A stretch of DNA of 64,000 nucleotides from Paenibacillus silvestris (GCF_009882985.1 NZ_WTUZ01000037.1:62001-126000), one strand, 5' to 3'; positions 1-7,980 are shown, counted from the first letter of the stretch. Program-made: numbers and translations. Notes: generated from the sequence alone by a model not told the origin.

Positions 1-18
1 TCTTCCGCCAATTCGCAT
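1..18 (-). CDS. rph: Ribonuclease PH, first six codons only (cut by window edge)
   Basis: Six codons reading MRIGGR are visible on the minus strand, starting at an ATG with a strong AGGAGGAG ribosome-binding site about 8 bases upstream. RNase PH proteins begin with a similar M-R-x-x-G-R, and in Bacillus subtilis rph lies directly downstream of gerM, which is the order seen here. RNase PH is a phosphorolytic 3'-5' exoribonuclease that trims tRNA 3' ends. The assignment rests on six residues plus synteny, so it is an inference. Confidence 0.6.
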
Positions 19-140
19 AAATCGTGTTCTCCTCCTGTCGCTTCCAAGGGAAGCTAAATACTCTCGCCCCATTGTAACAAAGTAGCCGGAGAAAAGCACC
101 CTCATCACGAACAATGATGCCCGGCTGATCATAAGATTGA

Positions 141-181
141 GAAAAGTGAAAACCCCTATGCAAAATTTCTTTGCATAGAGG
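141..181 (-). terminator. Rho-independent terminator after gerM
   Basis: Read on the minus strand, the stem CCTCTATGCAAA pairs with TTTGCATAGGGG around a short loop, followed by a T-rich tract (TTTTCACTTTTC). It sits 23 bases after the gerM stop and would separate gerM from the downstream rph. Confidence 0.8.
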
Positions 182-203
182 TCCATGGAGCGAAGCAAGC
201 TGA

Positions 204-1253
204 TTATAACTTGGTCGGATTAATATGAGCGGGTCTAGCAACAGGCTTCGTATAGTTTTGAGTACTATCCGAAGATGTAAATTTCACTGCGCCATCCACT
301 TTGATCTGAACTTGCTTGAAGCCTGTGTTCTCCGTCAAGGAAAGAATTACCGACTTCAGAGCATCTTCAGGCGCTTTCTGATCAGCGCCAAGCAGCTTAT
401 TGGAGAAGTCAACTGTAATCAAGGCGTCCGCCGGATTAATACTTTTCACTTCCGTTGCGGCGTTGAGAACGCTAGCCAGCCCTTTCTTTTGATCAGGCCC
501 TTTTATCAGTTGATCAACAACGGCTTTAGCGACATTATCCGTTCTTTTGACGAGCCTTGTCACAGGTACATAATATTTGTAGTTTTGATCATTTTGATTA
601 AGGAAATAGAGCGTAACTGGCGTAGATTGACCGAATTCCGCATCCTCTGCTTTCTCTAGGTTAATCCCCATTGAACGAGCAAGCGGAGTATCAAGTGGTG
701 TTTTGCCTTTTGGCATCTCCTTGAGGTCCTTGCCATCAACACGCAGCTGTACTTTCTCTACCGTTGGGAAGTTTGTCAAATTCCAAGTGATAGCTTCTAA
801 TATTTTTCTTTCATTTTGCTGATCATACGTGAGAAACTCTTTTGAAAAGTCAACGATCGCGCGTTTGTCTGAAGTGACATTCAAGCTTATAACTTTCGTT
901 CCTTTCGGCAGCAAAGCCTCGAATCCAGATGGGAGCAAGCTTGCGACCGGACCTCCATCCACCATGTACTCAAGCGTCGTTTTCGCAACCGACACCGATT
1001 TCGGCAATCCCAGACTTAGTGGAGCGACGAAACCTTTGGCATCCTTCACATACACCGTCATCTGAGATGAATTATCATCGATCATATCGATCGTGACCGC
1101 GGCTGATGTCGTCTTAACGTCAGCTTCCGCACCCGTGGTCGGAGGTGCATCAATGTCAGCTTTCTTCCCAGTGCCTAGGACCGAACATCCTGTGGTCAGC
1201 AAGGCAATCACCCCCGCGATAGCGGCTGAACGAATCCAATGTTGATGTTTCAT
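204..1253 (-). CDS. gerM: GerM-type spore lipoprotein with two GerMN domains
   Basis: Predicted lipoprotein of 349 residues. The chosen ATG has an AAGGAGG site 12 bases upstream; a longer frame upstream lacks such a site. The N-terminus has a short basic segment, a hydrophobic stretch and a lipobox ending LLTTGC, so the mature protein should be anchored at Cys near residue 23. Two similar halves follow (about residues 65-200 and 210-330), each containing the GerMN-type pattern ending in VDFSKEFL or VDFSNKLL with an LTxNTGFKQVQIKVDG strand. In Bacillus, GerM is made in the mother cell and is required for normal sporulation and germination, helping to hold the SpoIIIAH-SpoIIQ zipper. The neighbour rph supports orthology. 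Confidence 0.9.
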   Translation of the reverse strand: MKHQHWIRSAAIAGVIALLTTGCSVLGTGKKADIDAPPTTGAEADVKTTSAAVTIDMIDDNSSQMTVYVKDAKGFVAPLSLGLPKSVSVAKTTLEYMVDGGPVASLLPSGFEALLPKGTKVISLNVTSDKRAIVDFSKEFLTYDQQNERKILEAITWNLTNFPTVEKVQLRVDGKDLKEMPKGKTPLDTPLARSMGINLEKAEDAEFGQSTPVTLYFLNQNDQNYKYYVPVTRLVKRTDNVAKAVVDQLIKGPDQKKGLASVLNAATEVKSINPADALITVDFSNKLLGADQKAPEDALKSVILSLTENTGFKQVQIKVDGAVKFTSSDSTQNYTKPVARPAHINPTKL

Positions 1254-1527
1254 TTGCTTATTTCCTCCTTCGAGTTTTCGCAGAAGCCTCATCTGAAGCA
1301 TCTGCCGCTTATTTACTTTTCGGTATGGCCTGTACATTGCTTTTTCGTATTATTATGTATACGAGGCTTTGTCCGATTTATAACTACTTTTTGTCCACAT
1401 GCTCAAAAAAGTAGACAAAGAGAATTCTCCACTTTTTTTCAGCTGAGTCCCTGCCTTTTTCGGCATATTACCTTGATATGCTATACTTGTAAAAATAGAC
1501 AGATTTGATCTAACTGGAGGCGCACAG

Positions 1528-2490
1528 ATGAGAACATTCCTCAAAGATAAAACGCTCATTTTCAACGAATTCCGGGATGAAGTTTTCAGTCACTATTCGC
1601 AAGCCATCATCGAAGAGGCTGTTGCCCGCCTGCTTGTGGAAATCAAAGGCATCAAAAAAATCCCTTATGACATGATCACCACGACTTTATTAGGAGTTTT
1701 GAGCAAAACCGAGACCTATAATGTGATGACTACGCTCATGGAGCTGCAAAAAAAGGTCAAACATGATTCCGAGCTGTTAGCGAGCATGAAAGACCCTGCC
1801 TACAACGTGCATCGCACCATTGCCATGTCCATCTGTGGCCTGTATGGCAGCGGCGCAGCCTCCCTTTTTGGCTTCTTGGATTGTAAATTCCGCTTCTTCT
1901 TTCCGACAAAACGTCCTAAATCGTTTATATCAAAAGGGATTTGCGCGATTGTCGCTTCAACAGCAAGTGTCATCATTTCGGAGAATGTAAAAGTTGATTA
2001 TTCGCAGCGCAATCTCGCACTGCTTGCGGAGAGAGGCGTCCAGCTTGAGGATATGGTAGAAATTCTAGATCAGCTCCAGCGTCCCTACAATCCGGACATG
2101 GAGCGCAGCCTATGTGAAGAGCATATTGTCGCCGTGCTGCGTAAACAGCAGACCTTCCACGCGCTGCAGCTGGCAATCAAAATAGATACCGCCGTCGAAG
2201 CCGGCGAATTCAATCCGCAATATAATCATATTGTCGGGCAAGATGAAGGACTTTTCGGGGTCGATGAAAGCATCGCAACCGCTGTTCCTCTGATGTATGG
2301 AACGATTGCGCTTACGAATTTCGGTTACTTGGACAAAGAGAAAATCGGGATTATTAAAGAGCTCGACAGCGATCACTCTGAGGGGAAATGCAATACGTTT
2401 ATCGACGATATGGTTTGCGGCATTGTGGCGGCGGCCTGCGGACGGTTAGCGCATAATAATATTCCTACTTACAGCAAGCCTTTGAAGTAA
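1528..2490 (+). CDS. PgpA-like (low-GC phosphatidylglycerophosphatase A family) protein with duplicated domain
   Basis: 320 residues with a TGGAGG site upstream of the ATG. The C-terminal half (about 165-315) matches the YutG/PgpA-like family of Firmicutes: LLAERGV, LQRPYNPDM, a DEGLFGVDES segment, YGTIALTNFGYLDK and a final FIDDMVCGIVAAA. The N-terminal half repeats the same pattern weakly (LYGSGAASLFGFLDCK, then FISKGICAIVAST), so the protein looks like a tandem duplication whose first copy has lost the acidic pair (FIDD to FISK). The family is usually about 160-200 residues, half this length. Family members are annotated as lipid phosphatases of phosphatidylglycerol synthesis, but this branch is poorly characterised and the activity here is uncertain. 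It is divergent from gerM, and the 274 bases between them hold no recognisable gene. Confidence 0.7.
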   Translation: MRTFLKDKTLIFNEFRDEVFSHYSQAIIEEAVARLLVEIKGIKKIPYDMITTTLLGVLSKTETYNVMTTLMELQKKVKHDSELLASMKDPAYNVHRTIAMSICGLYGSGAASLFGFLDCKFRFFFPTKRPKSFISKGICAIVASTASVIISENVKVDYSQRNLALLAERGVQLEDMVEILDQLQRPYNPDMERSLCEEHIVAVLRKQQTFHALQLAIKIDTAVEAGEFNPQYNHIVGQDEGLFGVDESIATAVPLMYGTIALTNFGYLDKEKIGIIKELDSDHSEGKCNTFIDDMVCGIVAAACGRLAHNNIPTYSKPLK

Positions 2491-2515
2491 GGGCGGGGGC
2501 GCGGATAGCCGGGAA

Positions 2516-2680
2516 GATGAAAACGGAGACTACTGCGCAACGCGAACTCCGGAGATGCCGGAAAGATGAAGACAGAGACTGGCGGGCGACGCGAACTGGC
2601 GGAGACGCCCAGAAGATGAAAACGGAAACTGCCGCGCAACGCGAACTGGCGGAATGCCGGGATGATGAAGGTGGAGAGCT
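2516..2680. repeat. Tandem repeat, three units of 49-50 nt plus a partial fourth
   Basis: Units begin GATGAARACRGAGAC and contain GCGAACT(C/G)(C/G)CGGA. They start at 2516, 2565, 2615 and 2664 (partial). The unit length is not a multiple of three, so an open frame spanning them changes phase from unit to unit and is very unlikely to be a gene. Confidence 0.8.
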
Positions 2681-2707
2681 GTTTGAGCGAACGAGGAGTA
2701 GGTTAAG

Positions 2708-2885
2708 GGAACTAGATGGCGCTATTCACGGGAAATGAGCGATTTTTGGATGATAGCGGAACTACAGGGCGCTATTTTGTATCAAACTGCCGAATTTCAG
2801 CTAAAATGAGGAGAATAGCGGATCGTAGTTCCCTTCAAACCACGAAGTGACTGTTTCTCGCGCAAATAGCGGACCATAGTTCCCT
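2708..2885. repeat. Dispersed intergenic repeat (family A), copy 1: two left and two right halves
   Basis: Two left half-units of the type GGAACTACAGGGCGCTATT start at 2708 and 2757. Two inverted right half-units of the type AATAGCGGACCATAGTTCC start at 2814 and 2865. Left and right halves are near reverse complements, so the element can fold into long nested hairpins. The same arrangement and almost the same length recur at 33156-33335, and a single left/right pair occurs at 9283-9356. Confidence 0.8.
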
Positions 2886-2913
2886 CCCAATTGGGATAAG
2901 GCCGTCGCCAACG

Positions 2914-2972
2914 AAAAAAAGCACATCAACATCCGCTCAACATGTGGATGTGATGTGCTTTTTTTCATTTAG
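2914..2972. repeat. Direct repeat copy A bordering the AT-rich island; also a terminator hairpin
   Basis: A stem GCACATCAACATCC / GGATGTGATGTGC (one bulge) is flanked by seven As and seven Ts, giving a bidirectional terminator. The whole 59-nt segment aligns without gaps to 5362-5420 with 51 matches, including the trailing TTCATTTAG. The two copies lie 2448 bases apart and enclose the AT-rich peptidase island. Confidence 0.85.
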
Positions 2973-3253
2973 TAGGCGATCGCAATAGAAAAAACTCTCC
3001 CACAATATCTGCCTCACTAAAAAACAGAGAATAATGGTGTACTGAACTTCTCTTCCCATAAATTAAAGAACCTTACTGTCGAACAATGCAAACCCGCCGC
3101 TAGTATGTCACGAACAAAAAACAGACGCATTTATAATATGACCATATGGATTAACCTGCCAGTAGGAGGAAGATGGCTGATATTTGATTAGAATAACTAA
3201 TTTCAAGAGAATATTAGTCAAAAGTTTCAAGAAGGCACTTAATCTATGGATTT

Positions 3254-3281
3254 TTGACAGAGTGTTTTTCCTTATTATTAA
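3254..3281 (+). promoter_or_regulatory. Candidate sigma-A promoter of the secreted peptidase-like gene
   Basis: TTGACA is followed after 16 bases by TATTAA. It lies about 80 bases upstream of the start codon and upstream of the 12-bp inverted repeat, which would therefore be transcribed into the leader. Confidence 0.45.
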
Positions 3282-3314
3282 ATCCCTTTACTAATTGGTA
3301 GTTTATGGAATATA

Positions 3315-3344
3315 ATCAAAATTGTAAAAAAATACAATTTTGAT
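3315..3344 (+). promoter_or_regulatory. Perfect 12-bp inverted repeat just upstream of the ribosome-binding site
   Basis: ATCAAAATTGTA, six As, then TACAATTTTGAT. The second arm ends directly against the AGGTGG ribosome-binding site, so the hairpin or an operator protein at this site could control translation or transcription of the downstream gene. Confidence 0.7.
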
Positions 3345-3358
3345 AGGTGGTAGGTTTA

Positions 3359-4687
3359 TTGAGAAATTTAGTAAAAAGTGTATTGTGTTGTACTGTTCTT
3401 GGTTGTTTAGCTTTAAATTCTTATGGATATGTTGCAAATGCAAAAGTGGATGCAAGTGTAAGTACGAATGTGAAAATTACACAATCCGATCCCGCCGATA
3501 TTACCAACTTGCTTCCTGAAAAAATGAAAAGTTTCTTCAAAAAAGGTCAAGCTGATACTGATATGTTTACTAATGGGGTTGCATACGGTTTATTGGAAAC
3601 AGTTGGACTTGTCTCTAAATATTCATCAAATGCTTTCTCTACTGCTTTTAAAAATGGAACATTAGCACTGAAAAATACTATTCCTATCTACGATCTAAAT
3701 GATGCGGTATCGGAAATCATGGTAGTATTTAATGAAGGTTATGTAATTGTTGATGCAGAAAACGGGGAACTGGTTCAATATTCATTTGACGCCCCGAATA
3801 TGGAATATCTATTAAAGTCTGAAAAACTATATGAAGTATCGCATGGACATTTTTCGGTCGTAAGTAACGAAGTTCAAGATGGACAATTTAAGAAACTGAA
3901 TATTCAGGAAGTAAAGAAAAAAGCTAATTCCAATACCGTTAAAAAAGTGAAAGAGAAAAATAAAAAGTGGGGTCAGTTGAATAAAACAGATGTAAAGAAC
4001 ATCTTTGACGGTTGGTACGCAGGAAACAATGAAGGAACCTCACGAAATAATACGATTACAAATGAATACGCTTGGATGTCAAATTATTATGGAGGTACTA
4101 ATTTTACTGCAACCTATACGAATGGTTATTCGTTAAATGTACCAAATATAAATCAAGATAATGGATATAGCTATATGTCGAGTCTAGGTAATGACTGTGC
4201 AATAGTCAGTACACTTGAAATCATGAAATATAAATTTCCTACTATGACGGATGCTAATAGACAAACTGCCTACAATGCTATAGTAGCATCCTCATACTTT
4301 AGTGAAGCAAATGGTGGCGTTGGTCCTACTAATAACGATCAGATTTTCAAGGTAGGTGCTGAATCCATAGGGAAGCCTGTGCAGTCTACTTCTGATGATC
4401 CTGAGCAATATATGAATACTAACAATTTTAATTTTGTTTTAAGTTGGTTACAATCTTATGGACCCTTTTACTGGAGCATGACTCAAGCACCATACGGATC
4501 TCATACGGTAACTGTAAAAGGTGTCGATCAATTCAGTTATTCTTTCATCAAAGGCGGCTATAATTATACAGGTATTGACAGTTTCATGGCTATTAACGAT
4601 CACTGGCAAGCTTCAGGAACTACGGCGTATTTAAATATCCCAGGTTTAAGTGCTTACACCTACGCTACTGCTATCATAGTTAATTAA
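3359..4687 (+). CDS. Secreted papain-fold (C39-like) cysteine peptidase-like protein
   Basis: About 442 residues from a TTG with AGGTGG 8 bases upstream; an in-frame GTG at 3347 overlaps that site and is less likely. The N-terminus is a signal peptide (LVKSVLCCTVLGCLALNS, cleavage probably after YVANA). The middle (about 95-150) has a propeptide-like strand pattern (YVIVDAENGELVQYSF), then a Lys-rich linker. The C-terminal 170 residues carry candidate catalytic residues of a papain-like fold: Cys in GNDCAIVSTLEIMKY, His in GSHTVTVKGVD, and Asn/Asp in MAINDHW. The layout recalls streptopain/C39-type peptidases with an N-terminal inhibitory region. Substrate is unknown. Base composition is far more AT-rich than the flanks, suggesting transfer. 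It is followed by its own terminator. Confidence 0.65.
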   Translation: MRNLVKSVLCCTVLGCLALNSYGYVANAKVDASVSTNVKITQSDPADITNLLPEKMKSFFKKGQADTDMFTNGVAYGLLETVGLVSKYSSNAFSTAFKNGTLALKNTIPIYDLNDAVSEIMVVFNEGYVIVDAENGELVQYSFDAPNMEYLLKSEKLYEVSHGHFSVVSNEVQDGQFKKLNIQEVKKKANSNTVKKVKEKNKKWGQLNKTDVKNIFDGWYAGNNEGTSRNNTITNEYAWMSNYYGGTNFTATYTNGYSLNVPNINQDNGYSYMSSLGNDCAIVSTLEIMKYKFPTMTDANRQTAYNAIVASSYFSEANGGVGPTNNDQIFKVGAESIGKPVQSTSDDPEQYMNTNNFNFVLSWLQSYGPFYWSMTQAPYGSHTVTVKGVDQFSYSFIKGGYNYTGIDSFMAINDHWQASGTTAYLNIPGLSAYTYATAIIVN

Positions 4688-4700
4688 ACTCATAAATATA

Positions 4701-4757
4701 GCGGAGAATTCTCCTTCCTTGTATTAATCGGAAGGAGATGAATCGCTATTTTTTTAA
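4701..4757 (+). terminator. Terminator after the peptidase-like gene
   Basis: AGCGGAGAATTCTCCTTCC pairs imperfectly with GGAAGGAGATGAATCGCT, followed by a run of Ts. Confidence 0.8.
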
Positions 4758-4805
4758 TATTTCTTGTATAATAAAGGAAATCTAAAATTAGGAAGTGAAA
4801 TCACT

Positions 4806-5345
4806 ATGTTTCAAAGCAATAAAAAGTTATTGAATATAGGGATATCCATTTTCTCACTAATTGCAATCTGTTTTTTTGGATATAACTTATTATTATCTAA
4901 AATGGAACGACCTGTCCCTAAAACACAGACGATTGCTAAACATTTTAAGGTTTCCAACGTTAATTTGCTTGGACAAGTTTCTACAGACTTACTTCATACG
5001 AGTCCCTATTATTATGCCTATGAAGCAAAAAAGGATGGTAAGCAAATCATCATCATTGTTGATCAATACTTTGGTCGTGCTGGAAAAGATAATCCATTGG
5101 TTGAGAAATCATATATTTTTGTTTATCCCCAATCGGAAGCTAATATACAAGATAATAACGGATCTGATATTATATCAAATCATCGAATTGAAGTATCTGA
5201 TGGTCAAAGCAAATATGAAAGTACAGTAGATAAAAAAATTCTTTACAATGACGGGACGCCAGTTACTTTAGTTTTCGTAACAAAAGACAATGAAACTATT
5301 AACACATATTCTTGGGGATTAAAAAATTTAATTGAAAAATTTTAA
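4806..5345 (+). CDS. Membrane-anchored protein of unknown function
   Basis: 179 residues. The chosen ATG (MFQSNKK) has AGGAAGTGA upstream. One N-terminal transmembrane segment (about 8-30, ISIFSLIAICFFGYNLLL) is followed by an extracytoplasmic region of mixed beta character (YYYAYEAKKDGKQIIIIVDQ, VTLVFVTKDNETINTYSW). No family was recognised. It shares the AT-rich composition of the preceding peptidase-like gene and lies inside the same direct repeats, so the two probably arrived together. A role as partner or inhibitor of the peptidase is possible, but nothing in the sequence shows it. Confidence 0.75.
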   Translation: MFQSNKKLLNIGISIFSLIAICFFGYNLLLSKMERPVPKTQTIAKHFKVSNVNLLGQVSTDLLHTSPYYYAYEAKKDGKQIIIIVDQYFGRAGKDNPLVEKSYIFVYPQSEANIQDNNGSDIISNHRIEVSDGQSKYESTVDKKILYNDGTPVTLVFVTKDNETINTYSWGLKNLIEKF

Positions 5346-5361
5346 TGAAGGGAGCTATGAC

Positions 5362-5420
5362 AAAAAAAGCACATCAACCTTCGCTCAACAAGCGCAGTTG
5401 ATGTGCTTTTATTCATTTAG
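5362..5420. repeat. Direct repeat copy B bordering the AT-rich island; bidirectional terminator
   Basis: Perfect stem GCACATCAAC / GTTGATGTGC flanked by A and T runs. It would terminate both the island gene and the convergent metallo-hydrolase gene, whose stop codon lies in the last bases of the repeat. It aligns ungapped with 2914-2972 (51 of 59 identical). Confidence 0.85.
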
Positions 5421-6394
5421 CGGCTAATTGCCACGTAGTGAACAAGCTCCGCGGCAGGATCGACCTGCTGGATGCGTCCCTCCGCTTCCAGCAGGATGAG
5501 GTGAGCGATCGTCTCCGACAACGCGAACCTCATCTGATGCACGCTGAGCCGGTCTCCGAAGGTCGCGCGGCATACCTCATAAGCGCTAAGCGGCGCGCTT
5601 AGCTGATCCTCCATGAGCGCAAGCCGCTCATGATGGTGGCGCACCAGCTCCTCTGTGCGTGCGCCAAAGCCAGCCCAAGGCTCCCGGTGCCCCGGGTAAG
5701 CCATCTTGACTTGCAGCCTGCCGATCTCCTGCAGGCTGCGCAAGTACTCGCCGAGCGGGTTTTCTTCCACCTGCGGGAGGAAGGAAACGTTCGGCGATAT
5801 TTGCGGCAGGACGTGGTCGCCGCAAAAAATCACCTCCGCCTCAGCGTCGTAGAAGACCAGGTGACCCGCGGCATGGCCGGGGGTCTCAATGGCTTCGTAC
5901 ACGCGGTTCCCGAGGCGCACAGGGCCCTCTCGCAGCAGTGTAACCTGCGGCTGCGGGGAAACCAAGTCGACGAAGCTCACCATGTGCTTCGTCATCTCTG
6001 CCAGCCCGGCTTCCGGGAAGCCATGCCGGGCAAAAAGCGTCAGCAGCCGCTCCGACATCGGCTGCTCAGGCCCCCACAGGAGCTGCACTTGCGCGTACCC
6101 GGTCTCCGATAAGAGGACCGGCGCGCCCGTGCGCTCCTGGAACCAACCGGCCATCCCGTAGTGATCGGGATGGTGGTGGGTGAGCACAATCTGCTCGATG
6201 TGCTCGAAGCCGATCCCGCGCTCCTGCAGCACCTGCAGCCAGAGCGCTTCCGCATCCGGGGTATGCAGTCCCGGATCAATGACGGTGTAGCCTAAGCTGC
6301 CGCGGACTAGATAAGCGTTCACCCAGCGCAGCGGAAAAGGCAGCGGCACCTTCACTTGCGTAATTTCATCTGTATGTTCAGTTACAATGTCCAT
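5417..6394 (-). CDS. MBL-fold metallo-hydrolase
   Basis: 325 residues with the metallo-beta-lactamase signature THHHPDHYGMAGW (about residues 72-84) and further ligands in ETPGHAAGHLVFYD and CGDHVLP. The C-terminal ~90 residues form a helical extension (HRERLALMEDQL, ALSETIAHLILLEAEGRI), typical of glyoxalase II-like or YqjP-type hydrolases. Substrate unknown. The AAGGAAGGA site is about 15 bases from the ATG, which is long. It lies 10 bases after the methyltransferase stop, so it is likely cotranscribed. The middle of the gene is much more GC-rich than its neighbours. Confidence 0.85.
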   Translation of the reverse strand: MDIVTEHTDEITQVKVPLPFPLRWVNAYLVRGSLGYTVIDPGLHTPDAEALWLQVLQERGIGFEHIEQIVLTHHHPDHYGMAGWFQERTGAPVLLSETGYAQVQLLWGPEQPMSERLLTLFARHGFPEAGLAEMTKHMVSFVDLVSPQPQVTLLREGPVRLGNRVYEAIETPGHAAGHLVFYDAEAEVIFCGDHVLPQISPNVSFLPQVEENPLGEYLRSLQEIGRLQVKMAYPGHREPWAGFGARTEELVRHHHERLALMEDQLSAPLSAYEVCRATFGDRLSVHQMRFALSETIAHLILLEAEGRIQQVDPAAELVHYVAISR

Positions 6395-6404
6395 CTGCGA
6401 GTAG

Positions 6405-7136
6405 TCATCCTTCCTTATGCCCTACAAAAATCATCCGGCACGATACATCAGCCTCATAAGCATGACCGTCATAACTGCCGTATACGTGATCAATATGTAA
6501 ACCTGCCTTTTGCAGCATGACCTCGAACGCCGTTCGATCGTATAATTTCACCTGTTCCAGATACCGCCGTTCAGGACCGCCCTGCTGTGATATCACAATT
6601 CGCTTCCGCACGCAGCCATCTTCAATGGCTCTCGTTTCGAGAATTTGAATATCTCCCTCCACTCGCTGTGATTGCGGAACCAGATGGGTTTGAACATAAA
6701 TCGGATTCAGGAAATCGATAATAAAACGACCGCCCTCTTTTAAAAGACGATTCATCTCGTAAAAAACCTTAGCATTCTGGTCTTCCTCGTCAAAATATCC
6801 AAATGATGTAAATAAGTTCACAACTGCATCAAACTGATGCCCCAGGGGCACTTCCCGCATATCACCGCGGACCCAAGTCACACGTTTCTGCTTATCCAAT
6901 AGTACAGCCTCATTCAAAAGCACTTCAGACAAGTCAACACCTGTAATTTCGTATCCAAAATCAGCCAAAGCCAACGAGTGACGTCCCATCCCGCAGCACA
7001 AATCCAATACCTCGGACCCTTGTTTCAGGTCAAGCCAATCCATCATTTTTTTCACTTCATGCTTAGCGCCTTGCATATCCCGATGCTTATAAACTAATAA
7101 ATAATCATTCCCAAAGCTTTCCTGATACCAAGCCAT
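6405..7136 (-). CDS. Class I SAM-dependent methyltransferase
   Basis: 243 residues from the ATG at MAWYQESFGNDY, which has AGGTGA five bases upstream; a longer in-frame start exists but overlaps the previous gene. The SAM-binding glycine motif is VLDLCCGMGRHSLALADFG, the acidic motif II ITGVDLSEVLL, and further motifs are VRGDMREVP and LKEGGRFIIDF. The family resembles small methyltransferases with a YLLVYKHRD start; the methylated substrate cannot be told. It lies between a DUF6483 gene (16-base gap) and an MBL hydrolase, probably one operon. Confidence 0.85.
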   Translation of the reverse strand: MAWYQESFGNDYLLVYKHRDMQGAKHEVKKMMDWLDLKQGSEVLDLCCGMGRHSLALADFGYEITGVDLSEVLLNEAVLLDKQKRVTWVRGDMREVPLGHQFDAVVNLFTSFGYFDEEDQNAKVFYEMNRLLKEGGRFIIDFLNPIYVQTHLVPQSQRVEGDIQILETRAIEDGCVRKRIVISQQGGPERRYLEQVKLYDRTAFEVMLQKAGLHIDHVYGSYDGHAYEADVSCRMIFVGHKEG

Positions 7137-7152
7137 TGTATCACCTGCAATT

Positions 7153-7851
7153 CTATTTATAATCATTAGGAGTTTCAAAAGAGTCCAATTTCTGCTGTAC
7201 CTGTCGCAAGCTATCGGCGGCTTCTTCCTGACTAAAGTTGCCAGCTTCGAGCAAACCTTCTTCCTTATCTAACAGTGTTCTATAAAAGGCAACACCTTGC
7301 CACAGGAACTCCGATTGGTCCGGATGGTCCTCCATATAATGAAACAGCACGTCCTCAGCCTTCGCGTAGTCGCCTTGTTTGTCATAATGGGTAAAAAGCA
7401 ACCTTTTCATATCCTCCGGAACCATCCATGCCCTAAGCCGATCCAGACTGGTTTGTATGCGAGCAGTTACCTCTAAATTCTCATCATCCTTAGGATTAAC
7501 CTCAGGAGAAAGAGACAAGTGGAGCAGTAAATCAAGAGATTTTACATACGCACGGTATGCCTCATCCGTTTGATCATGCTGCTTCAGCAGATCTCCGTGG
7601 CCAACGAACATATCTCCAATGACCATCGCTTTTGCAGTATCCAAATTTCCGTTATAAGAAAGCAGCTCTAGGATATCCTTGCTTGATAAAGCTTGTAATG
7701 AACGAACATTGAGCCCCAGTAAATGCCGACTAGCTTCATCCAGCTGCTGCTGGGCATCTGCCAGTGGAATATGTTCTTTATTAAAAAGAATGCGATGCAG
7801 TACCTGAGTCATTTGCTCAATCTGCCGCATAAAATAGTCACGTTTGAACAT
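7153..7851 (-). CDS. DUF6483 family protein
   Basis: 232 residues, predicted soluble and mostly alpha-helical. It begins MFKRDYFMRQIEQMTQVL, the characteristic start of DUF6483 proteins in Bacillales, and ends in helical segments with TPR-like character (DYAKAEDVLFHYMEDHPDQ). GGAGGATG is upstream of the ATG. It is the first gene of the minus-strand set with the methyltransferase and the MBL hydrolase. Function is not known. Confidence 0.8.
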   Translation of the reverse strand: MFKRDYFMRQIEQMTQVLHRILFNKEHIPLADAQQQLDEASRHLLGLNVRSLQALSSKDILELLSYNGNLDTAKAMVIGDMFVGHGDLLKQHDQTDEAYRAYVKSLDLLLHLSLSPEVNPKDDENLEVTARIQTSLDRLRAWMVPEDMKRLLFTHYDKQGDYAKAEDVLFHYMEDHPDQSEFLWQGVAFYRTLLDKEEGLLEAGNFSQEEAADSLRQVQQKLDSFETPNDYK

Positions 7852-7952
7852 TAGAACATCCTCCTTTGCCCAAATGATAGTCCTCGTTTCAGCTTACCAT
7901 GCCTCGGATAGAAACTCAAAAGCAGATATCGCCTATTTTTGCGCATAGTCGC

Positions 7953-7980
7953 ACCATTGGCAGCAGCCCTTCATAAACTA
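7953..7980 (+). promoter_or_regulatory. Candidate sigma-K promoter of gerE
   Basis: An AC dinucleotide is followed after 17 bases by CATAAACTA, which fits the sigma-K consensus AC-N16/17-CATANNNTA. In B. subtilis gerE is transcribed by sigma-K in the mother cell, which is why this match was sought; it remains a pattern match. Confidence 0.55.

Larger units (their letters stand above)
2973..3358. other. AT-rich non-coding leader of the island
   Basis: Clearly more AT-rich than the DNA to the left of 2900. No convincing gene was found. It contains a candidate sigma-A promoter and a perfect 12-bp inverted repeat directly before the ribosome-binding site of the next gene; both are listed separately. 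Confidence 0.6.

Noticed and set aside
2517..2738. 73-codon open frame over the tandem repeat
   Set aside because: The repeat unit is 49-50 nt, so phase shifts in each unit; no ribosome-binding site and no protein resemblance.
2973..3060. Remnant of a second MBL gene next to direct repeat copy A
   Set aside because: Beyond the 59-nt repeat the reverse frame shows only a weak I-A-I resemblance to the MBL C-terminus, not above chance.
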